16,892 nt of DNA from Actinomycetes bacterium (GCA_023429855.1 JAEZDB010000388.1:1-16892); one strand, 5' to 3'; positions 1 through 6,942 are shown, counted from the first letter of the stretch. The notes: generated by a model not told the origin, from the sequence alone. A program made the numbers and translations.

Positions 1-37
1 GCCCGCCCCCCGCCCCCCCCCGCCCCCCCCCCCCCCC
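1..37. repeat. Interrupted poly-C tract (possible sequence artefact)
   Basis: The first 37 bases are C except for G at 1, 5, 12 and 22, giving C runs of 3, 6, 9 and 15. The tract replaces the expected lysR coding sequence just after the helix-turn-helix. Its position at the window edge suggests a poly-G read or contig-end artefact rather than biology. A phase-variable tract is the less likely alternative. Confidence 0.6.
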
Positions 38-219
38 ACGCCGCGACCCTGCTTGCCGAGGAGCGGCACGCCGAGGTCGCGGGAGAGCCCGGAGATCTGC
101 TGCGAGACCGCCGAGGGCGTGAGGTGCAGGGCGGCTGCCGCGGCTGAGACGGTGCCGCGGCGCTCGACCTCGTGCAGGACGCGCAGGCGCTTGAGGTCGA
201 GGAACGGCTCATCGAGCAT
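1..219 (-). CDS. LysR-family transcriptional regulator, N-terminal part (cut by window edge)
   Basis: Reading leftward from an ATG at 219-217, the protein begins MLDEPFLDLKRLRVLHEV and runs through a typical LysR winged helix-turn-helix (about residues 8-60): GTVSAAAAALHLTPSAVSQQ, then LSRDLGVPLLGKQGRGV. LysR regulators bind DNA as dimers or tetramers and often control the divergent neighbour, here an EamA transporter starting 65 bases away. Normally GRGV is followed by an R-L-T type motif; instead the frame enters an interrupted poly-G run (poly-C on the + strand, 1-37) to the window edge. The effector domain is absent from the window. The family call is secure; the effector and targets are unknown. 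The last dozen or so codons are probably not genuine. Confidence 0.85.
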   Translation of the reverse strand, partial: MLDEPFLDLKRLRVLHEVERRGTVSAAAAALHLTPSAVSQQISGLSRDLGVPLLGKQGRGVGGGGGGGGRGAG

Positions 220-283
220 TAAGCCATCGTGAACGATCATGTTCGAAAAATCTAGATAGACTAATCGATTGGATTGGTCGATC
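220..283. promoter_or_regulatory. Divergent lysR / transporter promoter region
   Basis: This short, comparatively AT-rich stretch between the divergent lysR and transporter genes contains two perfect palindromes, TCTAGA (251-256) and AATCGATT (263-270). A possible -10 hexamer TAGACT (257-262) faces the transporter. LysR proteins usually bind an imperfect dyad in such a gap, so this is the natural operator. No -35 element is convincing. Confidence 0.4.
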
Positions 284-1261
284 ATGTTGGCCATGGACCG
301 GCGAGCCGCACTCCTCTTCGTCGCCCTCGGCTTCGCGTGGGGTATCCCGTACCTGCTGATCAAGGTCTCTGTCGAGGAACTCGATCCGGCGGTCCTCGTA
401 CTCGCGCGCACGTGGGTCGCCGCGCTCGTCCTGGTGCCGATCGCCCTGGCTCGCGGAGTGCTCAAGCCGGTGCTGCGTCGCTGGAGGCTTGTCGCGGTCT
501 ACGCCGTGATCGAGATCGCGATCCCCTGGGTGCTGCTCGGCCACGCCGAGCAGGAGCTGCCGAGCGCCACCACGGGGCTGCTGATCGCTGCGACCCCGCT
601 CGTCGGCGTGCTGCTCGCCTTTACCACCGGCCGCGCCGAGCGGCTCGGCCGCAAGGGTTGGGCAGGGTTGCTGCTCGGTCTTGCCGGCGTGGCTGCGCTC
701 GTCGGCCTCGACGTGGCGGGCTCCAGCCTCGACGCGGTCCTCATGCTGCTCGTCGTCGCCACGGGCTACGCCGTCGGGCCGATGCTGATCGACCGTCACA
801 TGCAGGACGCCTCCGGGCTGGGCGTGATCACCGTGTCGGTCGCGATGGTCGCCGTGCTCTACGTGCCGGTCGTGCTGCTTGGTCCCGGGCTCCCGTCGGC
901 GATGCCGTCCGACGAGGTGGTCGCGTCGGTCGTCGTGCTCGGTCTGGTCTGCACCGCGGCCGCCTTCGTGATGCTGTTCGCCCTCGTCGGCCTGATCGGC
1001 CCGGTCCGCGCGACCGCGATCACCTACCTCAACCCGGCGGTCGCGATCGCCGTGGGCGCGGTCTTCCTCAGCGAGCGGATTACGACGTGGACGCTCATCG
1101 GCTTCGGGCTCGTCCTGGCAGGTTCGTTCCTGCTCACGCGCGGCACGGCGGCGGCCTCAAGCGTGGACGCGGAAATGGCCTCCGGCGACGACATCGAGGC
1201 GCTCGACGTGCCCGGTGGGGTCATCGCGAACGGCCGCGAGTTCGCGCGCTCGGTCGTCTAA
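284..1261 (+). CDS. EamA/DMT-superfamily transporter
   Basis: A 325-aa integral membrane protein of the drug/metabolite transporter superfamily. It has about ten hydrophobic segments arranged as two EamA repeats of five helices; the second repeat contains the characteristic GPVRATAITYLNPAVA and FLSERITTWTLIGFGLVLAG segments near the end. EamA proteins move amino acids or other small metabolites, usually outward; the substrate cannot be read from the sequence. The cytoplasmic tail after the last helix (about 35 residues) is acidic and longer than usual. Start: ATG at 284 is used; ATG 293 and TTG 269 are in frame and also possible. The gene is divergent from a lysR gene, a common pairing that suggests LysR control. 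Confidence 0.88.
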   Translation: MLAMDRRAALLFVALGFAWGIPYLLIKVSVEELDPAVLVLARTWVAALVLVPIALARGVLKPVLRRWRLVAVYAVIEIAIPWVLLGHAEQELPSATTGLLIAATPLVGVLLAFTTGRAERLGRKGWAGLLLGLAGVAALVGLDVAGSSLDAVLMLLVVATGYAVGPMLIDRHMQDASGLGVITVSVAMVAVLYVPVVLLGPGLPSAMPSDEVVASVVVLGLVCTAAAFVMLFALVGLIGPVRATAITYLNPAVAIAVGAVFLSERITTWTLIGFGLVLAGSFLLTRGTAAASSVDAEMASGDDIEALDVPGGVIANGREFARSVV

Positions 1262-1276
1262 GCAGGCAGTTTGCGA

Positions 1277-1290
1277 AGCCCTGCGGGGCT
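1277..1290 (+). terminator. Small hairpin after the transporter gene
   Basis: AGCCC (1277-1281), loop TGCG, GGGCT (1286-1290), 15 bases after the transporter stop. An outer GCAG/CTGC pairing (1262-1265 with 1292-1295) could extend it. There is no T run, so termination is only a suggestion. Confidence 0.3.
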
Positions 1291-1325
1291 GCTGCACGAG
1301 CGCTTGCATTCCGCCGCCACGGATG

Positions 1326-1339
1326 CGAACGTATGTTCG
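1326..1339. promoter_or_regulatory. LexA (SOS) box upstream of imuB
   Basis: CGAACGTATGTTCG matches the Gram-positive/actinobacterial LexA consensus CGAAC-N4-GTTCG with perfect arms. It ends 3 bases before the imuB ATG at 1343. A plausible -10 hexamer, TATGTT (1332-1337), lies inside the box, so bound LexA would block polymerase directly. The -10 position predicts transcription starting at or next to the ATG. Confidence 0.92.
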
Positions 1340-1342
1340 GTC

Positions 1343-2518
1343 ATGGTGATGGACGTCCTGATGTCGAGGCTAGAGCTCGTCGTTGCGGTGGGGGACCGCC
1401 GCACGCTGTTGCGAGTTCCGGTCGCGCTTGCGCCTGAGCCCGGTGGTCCCGACCGGGTCGGCGCTTGCTCGCCTGCTGCCGAAGCACAGGGCGTCCAGCC
1501 TGGCACCTCGCTCGCCGAAGCCCTCGCGCGCTGTCCGCAGCTCGTGCTCGTCCCGCCGGATCCCGTCGCGGTCGACCGAAGCTGGGAGGCACTGCTGGTC
1601 GCGCTCGAGGGCATCGGCGCGGCGCCAGAGCCGCTCGCCCCCGGCGAAGCGTGCTTCGACGTCTCCGGCCTGCGGCGGCTCTACCGCGGGCTCGACGGCG
1701 TCATCGCCGCGGTGCGGCGCGCTGTCGGCTGGCCTGGTCTGCGCATCGGGCTTGGGCCCGTCCGCTTCTGCGCCCAGGCCGCGGCGCGGCGCGCCGGCCC
1801 CAAGCGGGCCGCGCACGTCCACGGCGCGACCGACCTTGCACCTCTTCCGGTGGAGCTGCTGCTCTGCCGTGAGCGCACCGAGCGTCTGCCGGCGCCGCTT
1901 CGGCGGCTGGGTCTCACGACCCTCGGCGACCTCGGGCGAATCGGCCGTGGACCGCTGGGGGAGCGGTTCGGGGCCAGTGGCATCCTCGCGCACGACCTGG
2001 CGAGCGGTCTCGACTCGCCGCTCGTGCCCCGGATCCCAGGAACCGAGCTGCGCGAGCGGTTCGACCTGCCGGAGTCGCTCTCGGGCCCGTTGCTGGATCG
2101 TGTGCTCGGGCTCCTGCTCGACCGCCTCCTCGCACGGCCCGAGCGCGACGGCCGCACCCTGCGCACCATCGTGCTTGAAGCGGTGCTCGTCGAAGGCGGC
2201 ACTTGGCGTACCCGGGTCGTCCTGCGTGAAGCCACCGCCGACCGCGAGCGGCTCCACCTCGCGCTCGCGCCGCACCTCAGCCAGCTCAGCGCACCAGCAC
2301 AAACCCTTGGCGTCTTCGCAGAGTCGTTTGGAGGGCCGCCTTCACAGGCGCTGCCCCTCCTGCAAGACGACGAAGAACGCAGGCGGGCGCGGCTCCGGGA
2401 GGGGCTGCGTCAGGTGAGTGCGGGGTCGGGCGACGGAGCGCTGTTGCGCGTCGTCGAAGTCGACCCCGCCTCCCGCCTGCCCGAACGCCGCATGGCCCTC
2501 GCGCCGCGGGAGACCTGA
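1343..2518 (+). CDS. imuB: ImuB, catalytically inactive Y-family polymerase-like protein of the SOS mutasome
   Basis: A 391-aa Y-family polymerase homologue. In the known mutasome, ImuB does not synthesise DNA but bridges the beta clamp and error-prone DnaE2 during lesion bypass. Visible features: a degenerate active site, where the usual S-[IL]-D-E-A-[FY]-L-D motif reads APGEACFD (residues 99-106, catalytic Asp replaced by Gly) followed by VSGLRRLYRG; an HhH-like segment LPAPLRRLGLTTLGDLGRIG (182-201); a likely clamp-binding peptide QALPLL (335-340); and the family ending VDPASRLPERR. The first palm motif (DxDxF) is also absent. It is shorter than the roughly 500 residues of well-known ImuB proteins. 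Start: ATG 1343, 3 bases after the LexA box; ATG 1361 is possible. A DUF6504 gene follows 43 bases downstream; no imuA lies nearby. Confidence 0.88.
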   Translation: MVMDVLMSRLELVVAVGDRRTLLRVPVALAPEPGGPDRVGACSPAAEAQGVQPGTSLAEALARCPQLVLVPPDPVAVDRSWEALLVALEGIGAAPEPLAPGEACFDVSGLRRLYRGLDGVIAAVRRAVGWPGLRIGLGPVRFCAQAAARRAGPKRAAHVHGATDLAPLPVELLLCRERTERLPAPLRRLGLTTLGDLGRIGRGPLGERFGASGILAHDLASGLDSPLVPRIPGTELRERFDLPESLSGPLLDRVLGLLLDRLLARPERDGRTLRTIVLEAVLVEGGTWRTRVVLREATADRERLHLALAPHLSQLSAPAQTLGVFAESFGGPPSQALPLLQDDEERRRARLREGLRQVSAGSGDGALLRVVEVDPASRLPERRMALAPRET

Positions 2519-2561
2519 TGCGACGCCTGCCGTCCACGTGGCCTGGGTCGGGGCGCGGTCG

Positions 2562-2816
2562 ATGAGCCGCACCGCGCCACGCCGCCTTGCGACGCCGGTC
2601 CCGGCGACCGTCCAAGCCGAACGCAGCGGCTATCCGCTCGTTGTCGACGGCGCTCTCATCGAAGCGGTCCGCGAAAGCTGGCTCGTCGAAGACCGCTGGT
2701 GGGCGCCCGCGCCCGTCCGTCGCCGCTACTGGGAGGTCGTCACGCGTGGAGGCAGCAACCTCGTGCTCTTCCGCGACCTCAACTCCGACCTGTGGTTCCG
2801 CCAAGCCGCCCTCTAG
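2562..2816 (+). CDS. DUF6504-like small protein, imuB partner
   Basis: An 84-aa soluble protein that resembles the actinobacterial DUF6504 family, often encoded directly after or fused to ImuB. Visible hallmarks are WLVEDRWWAPAPVRRRYWEV (residues 40-59) followed by LVLFRDLNSDLWFRQAAL, an aromatic-rich pattern W-x4-RWW-x6-RRRYWEV. Function is unknown. The start is taken at ATG 2562; a GTG at 2538 in the same frame would add eight residues and leave a gap of only 19 bases to imuB. Short spacing and same strand make co-transcription with imuB, and thus LexA control, likely. I recognise the family from its motif pattern only; no profile search was possible. Confidence 0.72.
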   Translation: MSRTAPRRLATPVPATVQAERSGYPLVVDGALIEAVRESWLVEDRWWAPAPVRRRYWEVVTRGGSNLVLFRDLNSDLWFRQAAL

Positions 2817-2842
2817 TGGCGCTGCCGCTGCGCAAAGTTGGT

Positions 2843-2872
2843 GCAAACGCGTGGTGATTCTCCGCAGTTTGC
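2843..2872. repeat. Inverted repeat before the pilin-like gene
   Basis: GCAAAC (2843-2848) pairs with GTTTGC (2867-2872); the inner GCG and CGC (2849-2851 with 2863-2865) extend it to nine pairs with one bulged A at 2866. It sits between the DUF6504 stop (2816) and the next GTG start (2889). It could be a terminator of the SOS unit or an operator. Confidence 0.4.
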
Positions 2873-2888
2873 TTGGCACGGTTGACGT

Positions 2889-4214
2889 GTGGATGGCCAT
2901 GGAGAGCGCGGACAGGCGACGATTGAGCACCTTGGGGTGGTCGCGCTCGTGGCGCTGGTGATGGTCGCTGCCGGTGCAGTCTCCGCGGTTGCTGCGCCGG
3001 GACTGTTCAACCGGGTCACCGGCGGCTTCCAGCGCGCGCTGTGCGTCGTCGTCGGGCAGCAGTGCCTTGCGCTCGTTCGCGAGCCGTGCCCGGTCCGTCG
3101 GCAGACCGACCGCTCAAGCCAAGGTGCCGGTGTGCAGTGGCTCCGCATCGGCCGCGACAAGGTGCTCTTCATCGAGCGCCGCAGCGACGGCAGCTACCTT
3201 CTGTCGCTCGTCGAAGGGGCACGCGCTGGCGCAGGGATCGGTCGCCGCGGCCAAGGCGGCGCCGCCGACGGCGCGCTGACGCTCGGCTGGAAAGGGGGTC
3301 GGCAGTACCTGGTAGCCACGCCGGACGAGGCCCGCGCGCTCGTTCGCCGACTCAGAGCCGATCCCGTGCCAGCGCTGTCGACCGAGGTGGCCGCCGCCCT
3401 CGACGTGACCGGACTGCGCGATGCCGATCCCGCCGTCGATGCCTACGTGCTCTCGGGCGATGCCGCCCTCGAAGCCGTCGCCAAGGCTGGACTCGCAGGC
3501 CTGATCGAGGGCGGTGCGGAGTTCGCCAGCAGCCAGGAGCTCGGCGTCAAGATCGCGGCGCACCGCAGGGAGATCACGGCCTACGTCAAGGCCGACGCGA
3601 AGATCGCGGTGTTTGCCGACGCGTTTACTGGCCTCACGATCCGTGGGCGTCAAAGCCGGCCGGCTGCCCGCCCGGCACCCGTAAGCAGTGGCACACCTGA
3701 CCTCACCAAGCGCGCTGCCGCCGCAGACGGTCCGCCGGCGTCGACGCCGCGCGGCGGGGTGGAGGCTTCGTCGGCCACGCCCATCAAGCCGCTTGAAGGA
3801 GCGGTGAGCGGTTCGATCGCCCTGCGCTTCGGGCCAGGCCCCAAACTGCTCGGCGTCGAAGTCGTCGTCTCGGCGAGCTCAGCCGCCACGCAACGCGAGC
3901 TCCGCGCACGACTCGACCCCGCCGAGCCTGCCGTGGCTGCTGCCATCGCGCAGTGGCGGCGAGATCCCACCGACGCCGGGGCACTGCGGGCTCTCGGTGA
4001 GGCCGCAGCGTCGACCGCGGCGCTCGACGACCGCACATTCTCCCTCGCCGACCACAAACGCGCCAGCGCGCTCGCTGCGCTGCCGCCCCTGCGCGACCTT
4101 GGCGTGAGCCTCACGGACGAGCGGGCGATCGGCGTGCTCGAGTCCCAGCGGTCACGTCCCGGCGGGGGCCTCTGGGAGGACCGCCTCGACTGCCGGGTGC
4201 CGGTGGCCGGGTGA
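2889..4214 (+). CDS. Pilin-like leader protein of unknown function (441 aa)
   Basis: The N-terminus MDGHGERGQATIEHLGVV followed by a hydrophobic stretch to about residue 37 is a textbook class III/type IV prepilin leader: Gly8 before the cleavage point, Gln9 as +1, Glu13 as +5, then the membrane helix. Prepilin peptidase would process it, leaving the bulk outside the membrane or in a Tad/Flp-type pseudopilus. The rest is not a known pilin: a Cys-containing segment (CVVVGQQC, then EPCPVRRQ), a repeat-poor alpha/beta-looking region with VLFIERRSDGSYLLSLVEGA, a Pro/Ala-rich linker near 255-300, and a helical C-terminal part. No tad or pil genes are nearby. Start: GTG 2889 gives the leader its normal short length; no clear Shine-Dalgarno is visible. 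It lies 72 bases after DUF6504 and converges on tetR 14 bases away. Confidence 0.65.
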   Translation: MDGHGERGQATIEHLGVVALVALVMVAAGAVSAVAAPGLFNRVTGGFQRALCVVVGQQCLALVREPCPVRRQTDRSSQGAGVQWLRIGRDKVLFIERRSDGSYLLSLVEGARAGAGIGRRGQGGAADGALTLGWKGGRQYLVATPDEARALVRRLRADPVPALSTEVAAALDVTGLRDADPAVDAYVLSGDAALEAVAKAGLAGLIEGGAEFASSQELGVKIAAHRREITAYVKADAKIAVFADAFTGLTIRGRQSRPAARPAPVSSGTPDLTKRAAAADGPPASTPRGGVEASSATPIKPLEGAVSGSIALRFGPGPKLLGVEVVVSASSAATQRELRARLDPAEPAVAAAIAQWRRDPTDAGALRALGEAAASTAALDDRTFSLADHKRASALAALPPLRDLGVSLTDERAIGVLESQRSRPGGGLWEDRLDCRVPVAG

Positions 4215-4228
4215 ATATGCGGTGCGGC

Positions 4229-4885
4229 TCAGGTGGCGGACGGACCGTCGACGAGCGGCGTTCCGGCATATGCGCGGATCAGCACATCGAGACCGGTCAG
4301 CCCGATGTCGCGCGCGGCGCGCACCGCGTCCTGGGCCGAGTCGCCCGCGAGCAGCCGGCTGACGAGCTCGATACCCGTCGCGTTGTAGGCGGCGTGCATC
4401 AGCGTCCCCGCTACCACCGCCTCCGGCTCGCCGGCGCCCAGATCGGTCCCGGCGGCGGCCACAAAGCGCTCCCGCAGGTGCTCGCTCATCTGCAGCTGCC
4501 GGGCGCGCAGGCCCGCATGGTCGGTGATCAACCGGTAGAAGCGGCGGCGCCCCGCTGCCGCATCCTCGGTCATGAGGTCCCAGCGGCCGAACTCCAGCGC
4601 CGGCCAGCGCACCTCCAAGTCGGCCCGGAGGACGAGCAGCAAGCCCCGACCTGGACCGCGACCTTCAACCAGCGCGTCGATCGAGGCCAGCCACTCTGGC
4701 TCGCGGTCGAAAAGCAGATCCTCCTTTGCGCCGAAGTAGTTGAAGACCGTCTTCACCGACACGTTCGCGGCCCTGGCGACCTCGGCGACCGTGACCTCGT
4801 CGAACCCGCGATCCAAGAACAGCTTGGTCGCGATGTCGGAGATCTGCACCCGTGTCTTCGCCTTCTTGCGCTCGCGCAGACCCAT
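4229..4885 (-). CDS. TetR-family transcriptional repressor
   Basis: A 218-aa TetR regulator. The N-terminus MGLRERKKAKTRVQISDIAT begins the DNA-binding domain, followed by KLFLDRGFDEVTVAEVARAA and NVSVKTVFNYFGAKEDLLFD, the canonical TetR helix-turn-helix with its aromatic turn (residues 10-58). The C-terminal part is the helical ligand-binding and dimer domain, variable in this family. It is divergent from an ABC exporter operon starting 86 bases away, the standard layout for a repressor released by the exported compound. Start: ATG 4885 gives the usual compact N-terminus; ATG 4918 adds 11 residues (MTVSFSAKLAV) and is less likely. It converges with the pilin-like gene. Confidence 0.9.
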   Translation of the reverse strand: MGLRERKKAKTRVQISDIATKLFLDRGFDEVTVAEVARAANVSVKTVFNYFGAKEDLLFDREPEWLASIDALVEGRGPGRGLLLVLRADLEVRWPALEFGRWDLMTEDAAAGRRRFYRLITDHAGLRARQLQMSEHLRERFVAAAGTDLGAGEPEAVVAGTLMHAAYNATGIELVSRLLAGDSAQDAVRAARDIGLTGLDVLIRAYAGTPLVDGPSAT

Positions 4886-4970
4886 CACCGCCAGCTTAGC
4901 CGAAAAACTTACCGTCATACGATTTTTACAAGGCTTGCAACTTTGCTGGGACTGTGCGAGGGTGGCCGAC
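4886..4970. promoter_or_regulatory. Divergent tetR / ABC exporter control region
   Basis: This 85-base gap between the divergent genes is clearly AT-richer than its surroundings (AAAAACTTACC, GATTTTTACAAGG) and should hold both promoters and the TetR operator. Only short symmetric elements are visible: CAAG-G-CTTG (about 4929-4937) overlapping TTGCAA. A purine-rich GAGGG (4958-4962) lies a suitable distance before the exporter ATG at 4971. The operator itself cannot be assigned by eye. Confidence 0.45.
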
Positions 4971-5972
4971 ATGACTGCGTCCTCTGCGAACGCGATCGAG
5001 GCCAGGGGTCTCGTCAAGCGGTTCGGGTCCAAAACGGCCCTCCACGGGATCGACCTCACCGTGCCGGTGGGTACGGTCACGGCCGTCCTCGGCCCCAACG
5101 GCGCTGGCAAGACCACCGCGGTTCGGATTCTCACCACGCTCAGCAAGGCCGACGCCGGCACGGCCAAGGTCTCGGGCTTCGACGTGCAGTCGCAGGCGGT
5201 CGAGGTTCGGCGGAACCTCGGGCTGGCTGCGCAGGACGCGACCGTCGACGGCCTTCTCACCGGCCGCGAGAACCTGATCATGATCGGCGAGCTCCACCAC
5301 CTCGGCAAGAAGCCCGCGCGCAAGCGCGCCGACCAGCTGCTCGAAGAGTTCTCGCTCACCGACTCCGCCGACCGGCTTGCCAGTCAGTACTCCGGCGGCA
5401 TGCGGCGCCGCCTCGACCTGGCCGCCACGCTCGTGGCGCGCCCGCCGGTGCTGTTCCTCGACGAGCCCACGACGGGCCTCGACCCGCGCGCCCGCGCGGA
5501 GCTGTGGGACGTGCTCGACGGCTTGGTCGGCCGCGGCACGACGCTGCTCCTCACGACGCAGTACCTCGAAGAGGCCGAGCGCCTGGCCGACAACATCGTC
5601 GTGATCGACCACGGCCGCGTGATCGCCGAGGGCGACTCGCGTGAGCTCAAGCGCAAGGTCGGCGGCGACCAGCTACAGCTCATCGTCCGCGAGGAAGAGC
5701 AGCTTGACCACGCCGCTGCGATCCTGCAGCGCGGGGCGGGGGCGGAGCCGCAGATCGACCGCCAAGCCCGCACGGCGACGGTGCCGACGACGAACGGCGT
5801 CGCCGCGCTGGCCGCCGTGTCGGTCGCCCTGGCCGACGCGCAGATCGAGGTCGACGACCTCGGCATGCGCCAGCCGACCCTCGACGAGGTGTTCCTCACC
5901 CTGACCGGCAAGCCCGCCACCGACGAAACCGCAGGCGACGACGCCGCCCAGCTCCAGGAGGCCTCGCGATGA
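4971..5972 (+). CDS. ABC exporter ATP-binding protein (DrrA-like)
   Basis: A 333-aa ATPase of the ABC-2 drug exporter type. In order: Walker A GPNGAGKTT (residues 41-49), Q-loop Gln88, signature YSGGMRRRLDLA (140-151), Walker B VLFLDEPTTGLD (160-171) and the switch region TTQYLEEAERLAD. The usual switch histidine is Gln here, which is normal for the daunorubicin-resistance (DrrA) subgroup. The C-terminal hundred residues form the accessory domain of that subgroup. It would power export of a hydrophobic compound through the next gene's membrane subunit; the substrate is not predictable. The start at ATG 4971 is preceded by GAGGG. Its stop overlaps the permease start (ATGA, 5969-5972), implying translational coupling. 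Confidence 0.93.
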   Translation: MTASSANAIEARGLVKRFGSKTALHGIDLTVPVGTVTAVLGPNGAGKTTAVRILTTLSKADAGTAKVSGFDVQSQAVEVRRNLGLAAQDATVDGLLTGRENLIMIGELHHLGKKPARKRADQLLEEFSLTDSADRLASQYSGGMRRRLDLAATLVARPPVLFLDEPTTGLDPRARAELWDVLDGLVGRGTTLLLTTQYLEEAERLADNIVVIDHGRVIAEGDSRELKRKVGGDQLQLIVREEEQLDHAAAILQRGAGAEPQIDRQARTATVPTTNGVAALAAVSVALADAQIEVDDLGMRQPTLDEVFLTLTGKPATDETAGDDAAQLQEASR

Positions 5973-6835
5973 GCGCCGCAACGCAACTCAAGCCCCCGGC
6001 GCCGTCGCCCGACGTGCACCCGGGGCGCAGCAGCCAGCCGATCCACGACACGTGGGTCATCACGAAGCGCGGGCTGCGCCACATGAAGCGCCAGCCCGAG
6101 GCGCTGACCGACGCGACGATCCAGCCGATCATGTTCGTGCTGCTCTTCGCCTACGTGTTCGGCGGCGCGATCCCGATCGAAGGCGTCAACGACCCGCAGA
6201 AGTACCGCGAGTTCCTCATGGGCGGCATCTTTGCCCAGACCCTCACCTTCGGCGTGTTCGGCGTCGCCATGGCGCTGGCGGCCGACCGCAAGAACGGCGC
6301 CGTCGACCGGTTCCGCTCACTGCCGATCGCGGGCGGCGCGATGCTCGCCGGCCACGCCGTTGCCAATCTCATCAAGGGGTTCCTGCCGATCATCCTGATG
6401 TCGCTCGCGGGTCTCGTCGTCGGCTGGCGCACGCACTCGAGCCCGCTCGACGTGGCCGCTGCCTACGGGCTGATGATCCTGTTCACGTTCGCGATGACGT
6501 GGATCGGCGTGCTGCTCGGCAGTTCGCTGCCCACACCGGAGGCGGTTCAGGGCGTCGCGTTCATCGCGATCTTCCCGCTCACGTTCATCGCGTCGACCTT
6601 CGTGCCGACCGAGAGCCTGCCGGGCGTGCTGCAGACGTTCGCCGAGTGGAACCCGATCAGCTCGCTCGCGACCGCGCTGCGCGACCTGTTCGGCAACCCG
6701 ACCGCGGCCGCCTATTCGGGTGCGCCGTGGCCGGTGACCCACGCCGTGGAGTACACGCTGCTGTGGACGATCGGCATCGTCCTCGTCTGCGCGCCGCTCG
6801 CCGTCCGCGTGTACCAGCGCTCCGTCGCCGACTGA
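5969..6835 (+). CDS. ABC-2 type permease (DrrB-like)
   Basis: A 288-aa membrane subunit. A Pro-rich cytoplasmic N-terminus is followed by the amphipathic interface segment TWVITKRGLRHMKRQPEAL and about six hydrophobic helices, among them IQPIMFVLLFAYVFGGAI and FLPIILMSLAGLVVG. The conserved ABC-2 stretch NGAVDRFRSLPI sits between helices 2 and 3, and FAEWNPISSLATALRDLFG lies before the last helix; both are typical of DrrB/NodJ-like permeases. It works with the overlapping ATPase gene as a dimeric exporter, likely for a hydrophobic drug or lipid. The TetR gene on the other side is its probable regulator. The operon ends here at a GC-rich hairpin. Confidence 0.93.
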   Translation: MSAATQLKPPAPSPDVHPGRSSQPIHDTWVITKRGLRHMKRQPEALTDATIQPIMFVLLFAYVFGGAIPIEGVNDPQKYREFLMGGIFAQTLTFGVFGVAMALAADRKNGAVDRFRSLPIAGGAMLAGHAVANLIKGFLPIILMSLAGLVVGWRTHSSPLDVAAAYGLMILFTFAMTWIGVLLGSSLPTPEAVQGVAFIAIFPLTFIASTFVPTESLPGVLQTFAEWNPISSLATALRDLFGNPTAAAYSGAPWPVTHAVEYTLLWTIGIVLVCAPLAVRVYQRSVAD

Positions 6836-6849
6836 GGATCTAAGAGGGA

Positions 6850-6874
6850 GGGCCGCGGCGCCGAGCCGCGGCCC
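6850..6874 (+). terminator. Rho-independent-like hairpin after the ABC operon
   Basis: A perfect 10-bp stem, GGGCCGCGGC (6850-6859) with GCCGCGGCCC (6865-6874) and a five-base loop, begins 14 bases after the permease stop. There is no T tract, which is common for high-GC actinobacterial terminators. Confidence 0.6.
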
Positions 6875-6910
6875 CGTCTCCATTACGTCGGATACCGGTA
6901 GTTCGATCAT

Positions 6911-6942
6911 CCGTTGCGCGGCCATGTATTGCCCCGCAACGG
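6911..6942. repeat. Strong stem-loop upstream of the secreted Lys-rich protein
   Basis: CCGTTGCG (6911-6918) pairs perfectly with CGCAACGG (6935-6942); after one C/C mismatch an inner GGC/GCC (6920-6922 with 6931-6933) closes an eight-base loop CATGTATT. It lies 20 bases before the ATG at 6963. It could be a second terminator, an operator or a 5' UTR element. Confidence 0.5.

Noticed and set aside
274..1437. A 387-codon frame overlapping the transporter in another frame
   Set aside because: Arg/Pro-rich shadow with no membrane pattern; the overlapping frame is a clear EamA transporter.
4211..5644. A long plus-strand frame running from the pilin-like gene end across tetR and into the ABC gene
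   Set aside because: It crosses two well-supported genes on opposite strands and has no recognisable domain.
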